Source: Membranipora membranacea
Lineage: Eukaryota; Bryozoa; Gymnolaemata; Cheilostomatida; Membraniporidae
DNA: 64,000 nucleotides
Reading direction: 5' to 3'
NCBI GenBank assembly: GCA_914767715.1
Contig: OU612072.1
Coordinates: 10,726,001 to 10,790,000 of the forward strand
Shown: positions 1 to 11,039 of the stretch, one piece after another
Layout: each line of letters starts with the position of its first letter
How positions within the stretch are numbered: the stretch's first letter is position 1
Translations under genes and position numbers: made by a program
Notes under the pieces: model-generated
Databases searched by the model: none
Told to the model about the DNA's origin: nothing
What the model saw: only the letters and a program-made list of their open reading frames with translations

Positions 1-333
1 TAACTTCTTCTCATAGCTGATTGATAATAACTGATATAGCAGCTTTGCAATTTGATTTCAGTTTATCCATTCATATAAGACCTAGTTCCAAAGCAACTTC
101 ATATGCTACAGCAAAAACCATGATTTCTCACCGTAACAAAGTAACACATTTATCTGCCAATCGATTTCCTTCAAATGTTGGTTGAAATTTAAACAGATGT
201 ACATTTCATTTTGAAAAACGTCGCACTGAGTATTGCTCTCTTCACTCCTGTCAAGAAGACTTGCTAAAAGAAGTAAGAGGATATTCACATCAAAACTTAT
301 TGCAATTATGTTTTTTTTACTTTCTGCCAGAAT

Positions 334-444
334 ATGAATGTACTCTACTACTTCACTGCACTGATGATGCTAGCAGGAACTGCATCGTCTATTGGTGTTT
401 GCAACTGCAAAATTGGTAAAATATGTCATGCATTCTGTGGATAA
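334..444 (+). CDS. Small secreted Cys-rich peptide, copy 1 (36 aa)
   Basis: A 36-residue ORF begins at the first ATG after a strong 3' splice site: a pyrimidine-rich tract, then CAG, at about 311-330. The 5'UTR exon would lie off the left edge. Residues 1-17 are a signal peptide with a hydrophobic core ending MLAGTA. The mature part is SIGVCNCKIGKICHAFCG, with four cysteines in a CxC-x5-C-x3-C pattern and a terminal Gly that could serve as an amide donor. Two paralogues with the same layout lie at 2421 (minus) and 19824 (plus). The paralogy supports reality despite the short length. The function is unknown: a host-defence peptide, hormone or venom-like peptide are all possible. Two disulfides are inferred, not shown. 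Confidence 0.72.
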   Translation: MNVLYYFTALMMLAGTASSIGVCNCKIGKICHAFCG

Positions 445-543
445 AGGATTATGGAAAAAGGCAACTGCAATGATGATTGTATCTAAGGACTTCCATACTA
501 TTCCTGTTTTTTCGTCAGTTACCTTATTTACAAGATGAAAACC

Positions 544-549
544 AATAAA
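544..549 (+). terminator. Polyadenylation signal of peptide copy 1
   Basis: AATAAA lies 100 bases past the stop codon, in a 3'UTR stretch that matches the 3'UTR of the copy at 19.8 kb almost base for base. Confidence 0.65.
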
Positions 550-595
550 GATTATGAAAATTGCTGTCAACAACTATATTCCGATTTCGTTTACA

Positions 596-608
596 TATGC
601 ATATATAT

Positions 609-640
<32 letters not shown>

Positions 641-706
641 TATATGTATATTTATATATATATATATTAATATATACACATATATATTAGATATATAAAT
701 ATATAG
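596..706. repeat. AT-rich (TA)n microsatellite
   Basis: Imperfect TA/TATATG repeat just past the copy-1 duplication. About 300 bases separate it and its flank from the next stretch shared with the 20.1 kb copy (around 900-935), so it lies in sequence gained here or lost there. Confidence 0.85.
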
Positions 707-1703
707 ATATAAGCAATATTCATTTATCGGGATGCTGTGAGTGATGCAACCTTGAGATTTAAACCAACTGTAACCAAAATTTCAGACAGGTTTCTGCAGG
801 CATGGTTGTTCACTCCATGAGCTATTTTTTGTTGGCATGTAATTTGAATTCTAATTCCCAACTATCAATTCATCCCAGATCTGCAATCTTTCAAGCGCCC
901 ACAGATATATTCTAAAATAGCCAAACAAATTTGTGACGAGATTCTTTGATTAAAAGCGTGTTGATTGACTGAACGCCTCATATAATAAAGAGCACTGCTA
1001 TTAACTTGCAATATCGGTAAATCATTGTATTTTCACAGTTAGTGATGTTTCCACCAGGTATTGATTGCATTCTTACACTATTCAGAGCTTATTCCAAGCG
1101 GGATAATGATTGTATAAATAGATGAAGTTATACCTACATTGTATAATTACAATTGAATTAAATAATCTGTCTACTTATACCATACATTGAATAATTATAG
1201 TTGCATAATTTTGCAAGGAATGTGGTATAATCATTGTATAAAGTGGAATAATGAAGGTATAAAGCACTAGCTAGCAGCATGAGCATATCTTCCATAATTT
1301 TAATGTTCTGATGCATGATTGCCCAGTGCTCCGCAACAAATGTTCCTCTGATCACTCTCATGCTTCTCGTATAAGCCAAACAAGCCAAGTACAAAGATGT
1401 TAGCTTTCCATCCACTCATCGGCACAGAGTCACTATCATCTAGGTACCTGCCACGCATGCCATAGTTCACTACTCAAACTGACCACATGTGAATTGCTCG
1501 GCAAGCAGTACTCCGGTTTCGATTCTGTTTCCTCATTTTACATTGATTATTGAAGACTTTTGTAATTTTGCGTGAAATTCAATTTAGAATTTAATTAATT
1601 AAGATACCTGTTCAGGTCAGAAATGTACACCATTTCAAATAATGCCAGAGGGAAAATACACTTCAGGAATTGGTTCGTTATGATCTAACTTATAAAAATT
1701 CAG

Positions 1704-1928
1704 GTGTTTGTTGATCGAATTAAACACGACATAGATGATCCACTGTTAGTCTCCAAGACAGCACCTAACTCAGCTGCATGGATATATATGCAGTGTTTAT
1801 TTGAGAAAGACCAGTTTAGTTCAGATCAAACAGAAACAGCTAAATTATATGGTGATGAAAACTATGAGTGGACTTCCCGTGTTACAACAAGAGAAAGTCA
1901 AAGATTGACGAGGATTAATAGATTTTGA
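1704..1928 (+). CDS. Putative terminal exon, unknown protein
   Basis: An open frame of 74 codons starts directly after a CAG splice acceptor (1701-1703) and ends in TGA. It has protein-like composition: it opens VFVDRIKHDIDDPLL, has no low-complexity runs and ends RINRF. No in-frame start is convincing, so it is read as a last coding exon or a leftover exon of a broken gene. I do not recognise the family. No partner exon was found upstream. It sits between two Cys-rich peptide genes but shows no similarity to them. Confidence 0.35.
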   Translation: MFVDRIKHDIDDPLLVSKTAPNSAAWIYMQCLFEKDQFSSDQTETAKLYGDENYEWTSRVTTRESQRLTRINRF

Positions 1929-2184
1929 GTTAAAATGGCCACAGTTCATTCTGCGTTACTTGAGAGACAGTTTGTTGAGAACTTTTAATTCTTTTAATAC
2001 AAATACCTCAATATTTACACAATTTTGAGAGTGAATGAAAAATTCTAAGAATTATGTAACTTTAGGTGCAGAGTGTGCTTCTCTTGATGGTGAAGATTTA
2101 TAATATATTCAACTGTTTCTGAGTAGGTTTTGATTTGATAATTCTCTGATTTCTATTAATATAATTATACAATATTTTTCAATC

Positions 2185-2190
2185 TTTATT
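2185..2190 (-). terminator. Polyadenylation signal of peptide copy 3
   Basis: Minus-strand AATAAA in the context GATAAAAACTCAATAAAGAT, which is shared with the 3'UTR of the copy at 19.8 kb. This is strong support that the minus-strand ORF at 2421-2299 is a real paralogue. Confidence 0.7.
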
Positions 2191-2298
2191 GAGTTTTTAT
2201 CTAGTAAATAAAGTAAAAGGCAACTGATGAAGGAACAGCCTAGCTTTGAAGCCCTTGGATAAAATTGTTGTGTTGCAGTCTCCTTTTCCAATGATATA

Positions 2299-2421
2299 TT
2301 AACAGGCAGCATGACAGATTCCATCAACAACACAACTACAATAGTGATGGTGTACGAGCCAGCCAGCCAGGCTCATTTGTGCTAACATCAGCAGTGCAGT
2401 GATGTAGTAGAGTACTTCCAT
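2299..2421 (-). CDS. Small secreted Cys-rich peptide, copy 3 (40 aa)
   Basis: Minus-strand ORF of 40 residues. Its start lies three bases after an acceptor (T-rich tract, CCATAG, then AATATG), the same AG|AATATG arrangement as in the two plus-strand copies. The N-terminus (MEVLYYITALLMLA) matches the signal peptides of the other copies. The C-terminus carries CSCVVDGICHAAC, the same CxC-x5-C-x3-C spacing, but lacks the final Gly. The mature part is richer in His (HHHY before the first Cys). The 3'UTR, including the poly(A) signal, aligns with copy 2. An upstream minus-strand exon (2910-2836) could splice to it in frame. Confidence 0.72.
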   Translation of the reverse strand: MEVLYYITALLMLAQMSLAGWLVHHHYCSCVVDGICHAAC

Positions 2422-2835
2422 ATTCTATGGAAAAAAAAGAAGAAAAGAAGTGTTTTGAAAAAAAATTTGATGTGAGTTGACTTATTCTTTTCATCTTGAA
2501 GTTCATTTTGACTGTGCTTAGTTGCAGTTAATTGGCTATTCAAGGTTATCACTGTGGTTATGGAGCAGCTTGAAGACTAACATGAATTAATAATACCATA
2601 TCAAATTAACCAAAAGGCAAGTAAAATGATCACTGCATAGTTTAAAACCTCCATAGTGAACATTTCTCCTTGATAAGGATGGTTTGTTTGTGTTTATTTA
2701 CACTACATTTTAAAAGAAATAAAATTCACACATTTGATACCAATAAAAACTAATCACATTGACTATTCATTATGTAAGTGGATTTTTCTTGGCTGTCCTC
2801 ATATTAAAAGATTACTTCGTGCCAAAGATACTTAC

Positions 2836-2910
2836 AACTGCTGGGTATGGGAATGCTAAGCCCATTCCTGCTAGCATGACGAGTGAAATTATGCCGGAAA
2901 GGATATTCAT
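2836..2910 (-). CDS. Orphan signal-peptide exon, minus strand
   Basis: After an acceptor-like stretch (TTTCTTTTTCAG|AAGATG) the minus strand encodes 25 residues ending MLAGMGLAFPYPAV, a textbook signal peptide. It shares the MLAG core of the nearby Cys-rich peptides. It is followed by a strong donor, GTAAGTATC. If spliced to the acceptor at 2425 the frame is kept (V|NMEVLYY...), giving an extended form of copy 3. If unspliced it reads seven more codons to a stop at 2812. It may be a first exon, a diverged paralogue that lost its mature part, or an alternative leader. Confidence 0.4.
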
Positions 2911-2970
2911 CTTCTGAAAAAGAAATAGAACATTTCTCACCAGTCACTGTTCTTTATTGGGACACAGATC

Positions 2971-3571
2971 TATATTATTTATAATAGTATTTAATGAGAT
3001 ATGTCAAGCTCGTTTTATCAATAATTTGCCATCAATATTAATACAATAGATATTAATGTAAGTTTGTGAGCCAGCACATGAGGATCCCACGTCATTTACA
3101 TATGATGATGTGATTACCAAGATGGCTTGTTTTTGTTGACTTCATTGTTGGCCAATGTGTTGAGACCTAATCATGGCATCTTATGATTTAATATCATCAA
3201 GTTAGGGTCTGTTATTAATAGAAATTTCCTCTTTAAAATACTCAACACAGGTTTACCAGTAATTTCCATCACATCGCTGACATAGAATGCGATAAATAAT
3301 CATGTTCACCACCATAGCGTCAACAAGTAGGGACTTTAATGTCAAATGGGTAATATGCAACCCGTTCTCCTACTAGTAGGTGCAGGCCATCGTTTTCAAG
3401 ATTGACCCGCTTGTGACAATCATTTGCAAATAGATTCCTTTTGCACTGTTGCCAGCCAAGATACAGATGAAGGTTGGCCCTAGCTGGTTACAGGAAGTTG
3501 AGGGGCATACTTCTGCCTTGTCAAGGACAGTGTCATATCTACGAATTTAGGTGGTACTCTCCAGATTTCAG
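2971..3571 (+). repeat. Long-IR family, copy A (direct tandem with copy B)
   Basis: About 600 bases are nearly identical to 4325-4921, at an offset of 1354 bases. They are also a diverged relative of the arm at 5.2-6.0 kb (shared ATTTAAT-AGATATGTCAAGCTC, GAGACCTAAT and CAAGATACAGATGAAGG-like blocks). The copy ends sharply at CTCCAGATTTC. It is read as a terminal segment of a TIR transposon family scattered over 3-18 kb. Confidence 0.8.
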
Positions 3572-4100
3572 GTCAAGGTCACAGATGTTTTGTAATTTGG
3601 AAGATTCACAGCCAATTCAAGGATATTGGTGTCAGACTTAATCACTTGATTCAATGACGTGATACCAATAAAAGTTATGATCAATGAAAATATAATATAT
3701 GATGAGGATATTTGAATATCATTTCGTCCGATGGTGTCATACCATTAAGAATTATTATTGATGACAACATAAGATACCAATTATAGATACTAAATTTGAC
3801 ACCCTATTATGTCGAAATGTTATACGAGAGGCCAAAGTTGGAATACGTCTAAGACCTTCAATCAATCCATAATCACACAAAAGGCGATTGTTAGCCTCAC
3901 CCCTATTATTTTAATATATATCATGAATATTCTCAGGCTGAAACTCCATTATTATTATCATATCTTTTCATTGATCATAATTTTTATTGGCATCACGTCA
4001 TTAAACCAATTGATGAATTCTGACACCAATATCCTTGAATTGGCTGTGAATCTTCCAAATCACAAATCATCTGTGACCTTGCTGTGACTTGCAAGTTTCA
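3572..4100. repeat. Hairpin-forming inverted repeat between copies A and B
   Basis: The stretch 3572-3720 is repeated in inverse orientation at about 3940-4100. Examples are GGAAGATTCACAGCCAATTC and ATATTGGTGTCAGA, found directly on one side and reverse-complemented on the other. Diverged relatives of the same unit appear at 14.57-15.11 kb. It is probably a foldback-type non-autonomous element. The ORF inside it is not coding. Confidence 0.75.
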
Positions 4101-4324
4101 GAAATCAAAAATCCTGTTTAAATATCACAATATGATCATGATTTACGAGTAATAAAATTAAAGTAGCTTGCTTTGTTGCAGATATTTTGTTAAATTGGCA
4201 GACAACACTAGAAAATTTGTGTCGAAATTGATACCTTGGTTTAATGATTTTATACCACTAAAATCTGGTCTGAGCAAACCAATGGGATTTTGAATACTAG
4301 CAAAACTGTGATACTGAATGTGGC

Positions 4325-4921
4325 TATATTATTTATAAAAGTATTTAATGAGATATGTCAAGCTCATTTTATCTATAATTTGCCATCAATATTAATACAA
4401 GAGATATTAATATAAGTTTGTGAGCCAGCACATGAGGATCCCACGTCATTTACATATGATGATGTGATTACCAAGATGGCTTGTTTTTGTTGACTTCATT
4501 GTTGGCCAATGTGTTGAGACCTAATCATGGCATCATATGATTTAATATCATCAAGTTAGGGTCTGATATAAATCGAAATTTCCTCTTTAAAATACTCAAC
4601 ACAGGTTAACCAGTAATTTCCATCACATCGCTGACATAGAATGCAATAAATAATCATGTTCACCACCATAGCGCCAACAAGTAGGGACTTTAATGTCAAA
4701 TGGGTAATATGTAACCCGTTCTCCTACTAGTAGGTGCAGGCCATCATTTTCAAGATTGACCCGCTTGTGACAATCATTTGCAAATAGATTCCTTTTGCAC
4801 TGTTGCCAGCCAAGATACAGATGAAGGTTGGCCCTAGCTGGTTACAGGAAGTTGAGGGGCATACTTCTGCCTTGTCAAGGACAGTGTCATATCTACGAAT
4901 TTAGGTGGTACTCTCCAGATT
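4325..4921 (+). repeat. Long-IR family, copy B
   Basis: Near-identical to copy A and in the same orientation, 1354 bases further on. It stops at the same base (CTCCAGATTTC), so either the two arose by segmental duplication or both end at a true element boundary. Confidence 0.8.
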
Positions 4922-5019
4922 TCCACATCAATTTTCTACTTTCTGTAATTCTCACTATTTACTCTAGATTTGAGAGAAAACAAATCTTCCACTTTTTGTT
5001 GTTGACTTACTTGGCAGGT

Positions 5020-5043
5020 AAAAGAACAGGGACAGGGAAAGGA

Positions 5044-5123
<80 letters not shown>

Positions 5124-6212
5124 TAGGTGTTATTGTGCTAAGTTTTTTGTTGTAGATTGGAAAAGTAAAAAAAGCTACATAGGTTTTAATTGAACCGGAC
5201 CACAGCGTTTTTTGTTAAGATGCAGATCGATATTATTTATAATAGTATTTAATTAGATATGTCAAGCTCATCTCATACTTGATTTCCAGTTAATATTAAT
5301 ACAATACATAATAATATAAGTGTTTTAGCCAGCGCATAGGGAACTCAAGCTGTTTATATTTGAATATGTGATTAGCGAGAGGTATTGTTTTTGTTGGATT
5401 CATTTTGTTAGCTGGCGATGTTTTGAGACCTAATGGTGGACCCAAGCCTATAAAAAGGACACACACATCTTCATTATCAGATACTGTCACAGAGTGTGTG
5501 AAATTATACCTCTCTCAGTTCAATATCATCAACAGTTGTCACATCGGCGATTTTTTCTAAAATATACTCGATCCTGGTATACAAGCAGTAACATCCATTG
5601 CTGACATAGAATGTGAGAAAAACCTTGATCGAGAAAGACCTTTCTACGGTAAAGGTTGTGACCTCTTCTCCAGTATGCCGACTGACATGATCATAATTAC
5701 CTCGCTTGTGACAGTAATTTGCAAAGGGTTTTCTCTTGCAGAAAGGTTGTCCCAGCAGAATAAAGATTGTGACATATAAATCTGTTATTATTGATTACAA
5801 AACAAAATTCCATTCCAATTTTGGTCGAAAATACTGAACTCGTTCAAAAGGTTGCCTATTTTCTTAGCCAGCCAGGATACAGATAGCGGTTAGTCCTATG
5901 GGAAATTAAAGGGCATATCGCTGCCCTGCAAAGGACTGCGTTTATGATGAAACATCATAAACAATTGAATGGTTAAAAGTCCTAGATGCAAGCAAACAGG
6001 TGAGATTATTGTTTGCAGATCATTCATATTTAGTCAATCTTGCAAAAGAATGCTGCATTCCAACTAGTTAATCAGGAACTTTTTAATATTTAAACAGTTC
6101 ACGTTATAATATTCTGATCTCATGATTGTTTTATTTGTTTTGTATTTATTTTTTTTTTCTTGGTAAATGATAAACCTTAACCAGTAATATTTCACCAATC
6201 AGCACTGCCTGC
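5020..6212 (+). repeat. Left arm of ~12 kb giant inverted repeat
   Basis: This arm matches the reverse complement of 16.08-17.22 kb over roughly 1.1-1.2 kb. It starts at AAAAGAACAGGGACAGGG, runs through the minisatellite, GAACCGGACCACAG and the AGATATGTCAAGCTCAT block, and ends at ATTTCACCAATCAGCAC. Similarity looks high, with small indels. Such long terminal repeats with an internal minisatellite suggest a large DNA transposon or a foldback duplication. No coding signal was seen in the arm. Confidence 0.85.
5027..5124 (+). repeat. GGGACA minisatellite within the left arm
   Basis: About 16 tandem GGGACA hexamers. The reverse-complement array lies at the matching place in the right arm, so the hexamer tract belongs to the repeat unit. 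The open frame across it (Gly-Thr repeats) is a by-product. Confidence 0.95.
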
Positions 6213-6585
6213 CTAAAACTAGGTGACTATCAGTGGCTGTGTAGCCCAACTGCTACAAGTTACCGAAAACTTTCAGGGGAGTTTTGGAGATCACAGTCAA
6301 TTATTATTTGGTGTATAGTTTGATAGAAATGTCTGGTTTCACACTACAGAGGCTCAGTCTAGTAGCCTGTTCAGCAGACAAGCTTACTTAGAACTTTGTA
6401 CCACAGAGTAAGGATATATCATCATAGTACATATTGCATTATAACGCTATAAAGCAGTTGTGGTTTTCGAATTGGCTTGCAGATCAAAGCGAGAGTAACA
6501 CAATATTTGAACATGTACTGTGCATTGCATGATCATTGATCGACACCTTTTAAACATCATACTAAACGGACTGCTCATGTTTTAG

Positions 6586-8245
6586 GTCTCTTGATTCTAT
6601 AATCAGCCTGATAGAAAGACCAGAGATTTATATTTTTGCTAGATCCAACAGCTCAACAAAGGATCAGATGCTCTATACACCCCACCGAATTGAAGATCTA
6701 AAATCTCTGCTGCCATCAGTGTCCCATTCAGGGATCGTCCACCACTCAAAAATGAGAGTTGGCATAGGTACAGTTCAGTTACATGCAATTGAACTCATAC
6801 CTTGTTCTCGAGAAGAAATTGAAGCCGTAGAGGATAGTAGGGTCTAATAATAATTGTGTAACCAGTCATCATCGAATGCTAGCTTTAGCTTTCCATAATA
6901 TCATCGTTGCAAACATCCTAAAGTGAAAGAAAATAAAGATAGGCTACTGATTCTATCGTAATTCATGTTCTCAAGGTGATTCTCCAGCAAGGGCATTTGA
7001 GTCAGACAATCAGGTGAATGGCCACCTTCCCTGCCACTGCGGCATTGACATCCGTCTTGTCCTGACCTACCAGAATCTAACAAAGCCTAAGTATCTATCT
7101 ATGTGTGCTAGAATGGAGGTAATCCAGGAAACAAGTGATGATAGGCCGGTTGGACAGATATCAGCCTATGATAATCTCAATGTGAGTGATTTTTTCTTCT
7201 CTGGAGATTATCTCATATAATGTAATAACTCTATAGGTCGCAAGATTACTTGTACACAAAACAAGGCAAGATTAGAGTACCAATGAACCCTTGCTTTGAA
7301 ACTATTTAATTTTAACTCAAAGACAGCCACGAGCTCTACTTCAGTAAGGGAGGCTGGTCACTCTTAACATCATTTTAAGTTAGATCATCTTTTTTTTTAA
7401 TTAGGAGGGTTTGTTAATTGGCTTGATTTTTCAGTCATATAACTGATGTACCAACATCTTACCTATAGGTTCATGCTCTACGCACAGAGCTCGATGATTG
7501 TGATGAAGAGACAAAAGGCCTGGATAAGTCTAGTCTGCAGGCTCAGCTCAGTAAGGAGCTAGTCGGAGTCAAGCGACCGCTAGCCCTTCTCTGTTTGGAG
7601 GAAGAAGTTCATGTGGGAGATTACATGGTAGCGCAGCTGGAGATTCTTCACGACCTAAAATCAATGATAGGTTGGTAGAACGTTATAGGAAATTTGAAAT
7701 ATTAGGCCATTTATATTATGCTGCAATTAAAACCATTGTTCATAGATTTTTTTTGGGATATATTATAGTTAACATTGTCATAGAGATGATGTTTGTGGTT
7801 CCACCAGCTCTCAGGACAATGCTTGAATAGGCACTGTCAAAAATTCGCAGTAAGTTCAATTTAATTATAAAAAAAAACTCAAAATCTAGTCAGAGCTATC
7901 AAAAGCGTTATCTGACTGGATTAACAAAATAGTGCTGGTTATTGCAACACATCATATACTGGGGTTGTAAACCTCTATGTATGTTAACCTTTTTATCTAG
8001 ATAACAAGCATGAAATATCCGGGAGCAATGCCAGACTGTCCCTTTTGAGACTGCGCTCGTTTATTGACATGCTGTGGCTAAATCATCCAGCTTTGGACAC
8101 AATCGATGTGAGGACATTACGAAGCCTCCTTGTTAATCTCAGCCACATTCAACAGCTGGCATCCTCAACTGAGATGTCAAGGAATACTCTAACTATTCTG
8201 GCTATGCATAACTCGACTTTTGTCTTCAAACTGGATTATAACAAG
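6586..8245 (+). CDS. Four-exon gene fragment of unknown function
   Basis: Four exons join with consistent phase: 6586-6767 (ends phase 1, ATAG|GTACAG), 7006-7181 (AG|AC..., ends AAT|GTGAGT), 7469-7670 (ends phase 1, ATAG|GTTGGT) and 8001-8245 (ends AACAAG|GTAATG). The joined frame has no stops and encodes about 267 residues of normal composition, with landmarks PEIYIFARS, LPCHCGIDIRLVLTYQNL, RPLALLCLEEEVHVGDYM and LRSFIDMLWLNHPALD. I do not recognise the family. Neither start nor end is in view, so it is a partial gene. It lies inside the ~12 kb inverted repeat, so it may be cargo, a captured host gene or the element's own gene. Confidence 0.5.
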
Positions 8246-8959
8246 GTAATGAATGATGAATACCCGTTGCCAATGGCATTATATGGATGGTCTCCTTCCT
8301 CGGTGTAGCTTAACTTTTTTTTACTGAGCAGCATTTTGATCCTTAGGCCTACACAGATTCTGCTCACTGGTAGTGTGGTATAAGGTCATAAATCAGGGTC
8401 AGAAAACTGCAATGGGGTGTATGTCCTTGGTTTGACAGTTATAAATACAGAAGCAAAAGACAGGTCAGTAGCAAAATTGCACCCAAGAAGAATTCTGGTG
8501 GCAGTCTGGTGTAGAGAATTTTTGCTGTGTACATTGATGGCCCATTCCTAAATCCTAATTATGAAAACCTTTGTTAATTATAGTATAAACAACTTATTGA
8601 AATCTAGTGGTTCTTCGGTATTCAAAGCGGTTAATGGATGAAGATGTTTAGATCAATTACGGGGTGAATCAATGTTTTTGTTGGCCATTCAATGGTAACA
8701 GATGAAACCAAGAATAGATATTTCGCTGTTTTTATACCGCAGACTGATTCATACTAACTCTGCCGACCCAGATTTTGTTGTGCAGTGTTAGAGAAGACGC
8801 CATTCCAGGCAGGCCGCCAACGCATTTGCAATCATTTAGAGTAAAATATCGAGGCAGAATTGATAGAAATGATAGTGTTTGAGGGTTATATTTTCACCTA
8901 TTGTTTTGGCAAATGTCTTGTGCATGGCCACTTCTTCTAACATCAGAAGAATCACTTAC

Positions 8960-9090
8960 CCTAACCTAACAACAACTTCATCGTCATCATTCTCCTCACC
9001 AGTCTCATGCTGTTTCTTCCTCACTACACTGCTTTCATTTGATGAAGTAGCTCTTCCTTTGTTTTGTTTACCTGACTTTTTAGGAGGCAT
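8960..9090 (-). CDS. Putative minus-strand first exon, charged N-terminus
   Basis: From an ATG at 9090 the minus strand encodes MPPKKSGKQNKGRATSS, then a Ser/Glu/Asp-rich stretch (GEENDDDEVVV), and runs into a strong donor GTAAGTGATT at 8959. A basic start followed by an acidic, disordered run is typical of N-termini of nuclear proteins. No downstream minus-strand exon was identified, and the plus-strand gene at 6.6-8.2 kb is convergent to it. Function unknown. Confidence 0.35.
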
Positions 9091-9692
9091 TGTAGCAGAG
9101 AAGGATCAGTTTACCAGGTGGAAGGAAGAATGGTAGGACAGGACAAGGCCAGCATGGGGATTTCACACCTGTCTGCTAAACCAATTATCTTATTTGTTTA
9201 TTAAACCAGGAATAGCACTGCAGGAATTATAGACCAACTAATTTTATTAAAAATTTAAGCCTGAAAACATATTCATACTGTCTAGCGAGTACAATAAAAT
9301 GTTTTATATTTAGCTGTGAGTGATAAGACAGCAGGTTGAGAAGGATAAATTACACAGTACTGGTTGATATTGAAGACAATCTATGGAACTAGGGACCAAA
9401 ACAAATGCAAAACAAACAGTATTAATAGTAGTGAGAGCCTAGAGGAATGTTGAAAAGCTGTAGATGTATTTTGTGAGTTTTTGGCACAGATTTAAGGAAA
9501 CCGATGACTGATGCAAGCACTAATTGAGCACTTTTGTATGTGATAAATATAGATTTTGCTTAGTAAGAGTAAGGAGGGCATAATTCCAGATGTTTTAATT
9601 CAAAGAGTGGTATTTGTTATTCAAAATTCCGTCTAACTGATTCAAATGCTACATGAGACAGAAATTACAGGAGAAAAGCTTTGGGAAAATCA

Positions 9693-10380
9693 AACTAGTG
9701 CATCGTTACAATATAGGTTGTCATGTTTTACCTACTCCTATAAAAAGAATAAAGAAATCAACAAATCAGGACCTGATTATCCAATAATTTATTACCGATA
9801 CATTGGAAATACACTCATGGTTGGTGAAACAATTTCATACCATGACAAATATTGTATCAGGGATGTCCATATTAAAGACTTCCTGACTTACAATCTGCAA
9901 TCATCTGTGAGATTTACTAAAATTTACCATTATTAAAGATAGTAAGCAAACAATAAGTCACATTAATGGAATATCTTTACATGCACACAGCCCACAAGTA
10001 GGAAGGGGTATGCCCCTTGAATGCCAGGTAGGAGCGAACCTCCATCTGAATGTTGGCTTACAACTGAAAGAGAGACAGCATATACTGTACAAGGTTTGGA
10101 TTACAGTTTTCTTTTGCAAACAAGAAAAAACAGATTCATATGCAACATTTTTTATTGCACTGTAATTACCTCTAGCAAGAGATAACTCTAACTATAACAT
10201 TGCCTTTCTAGTTCACACTACAGGACTGCTTAAGGTTATTCTTCACGTTTTCTGACAGCAATGGATGTAATTGTAGCAGCCGGTTATCCTGTGTTGCGTA
10301 TATTAAGGGTGAATTGTGAATAATATTATATATCAGAGCCCTACTTGATAAAAATATTCTATGACAGACAGTATTTATAT
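9693..10380 (+). repeat. Repeat unit, direct copy of 12950-13620
   Basis: About 680 bases are repeated in direct orientation at 12950-13620 with high identity (CTAGTGCATCGTTACAATAT through CTATGACAG). The part after 9990 is a diverged, reverse-oriented member of the same family as the giant arms (GGGGTATGCCCCTTGAATGCCAGGTAGGA). ORFs crossing it are not considered coding. Confidence 0.8.
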
Positions 10381-10399
10381 TAACGATCAAATATGTGTT

Positions 10400-10666
10400 A
10401 TCTTTGCAGGCTTGGGTCTACCACATATCACTAAAGATTGTCAACTAGGCCTCAGAGTAATGAAGCCAACAAAGATAGGCTATCTTGGTAATCACCTCAT
10501 CAAATGAAAATGGATTGGGTTCCTCGTGCGTAGGCTCATCAAGTTATTGGTATTATATTAATGTTAGTGGGATACCAAGTATAAGATGGGCTTGAGATAT
10601 CTCATAAAATACTATTATTAGCAATATTGATGAGCGTCTAACCAAAAGATATAGTGCCTTATCACC
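10400..10666 (-). repeat. Partial long-IR family segment
   Basis: The block GGGCTTGAGATATCTCATAAAATACTATT to ATAGTGCCTTATCACCAATT recurs at 14488-14570 and is a reverse-oriented relative of the arm start at 5.2 kb. It is a partial copy. Confidence 0.65.
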
Positions 10667-11039
10667 AATTTTGAGTTTTGGTGATCATAATTCAATAAAT
10701 GAAGAAACTCCGCTAGTTACACCAAATATGTGCTGTGTGCAGATAATTCTCATCTTCTCAAACTATAGGCTGAAATATTGTCTGGTCTGGGCGCATTATC
10801 TGATTTTGGACAAGGAGCCTGTTGCCTGCATTACTAAACTACTCACAGCGCAGGTTCACTCTACCACTGGTGGTGTTTCTACACACTACAGACAACTTCC
10901 ACCGTGGCTTTTGATCCTACCAGGAGAGTAGATTTGAGATAATATACACTGGTATTAAAGCCTCATCAAATATATATAACCTTTATTACTGAACCAATGA
11001 TCATCTTCTAAAAATTAGAGGTGACCTGTAGAGGTTTCA

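Noticed and set aside
4828-5193. 121-codon ORF with Gly-Thr repeats
   Set aside because: It runs through repeat copy B and the GGGACA minisatellite; both are non-coding repeats with copies elsewhere.
9646-9936. 96-codon ORF with a similar ORF at 12916-13188
   Set aside because: The similarity is explained by a DNA repeat; the reverse copy at 13816-13523 reads differently and the N-termini are unrelated. No protein motif.
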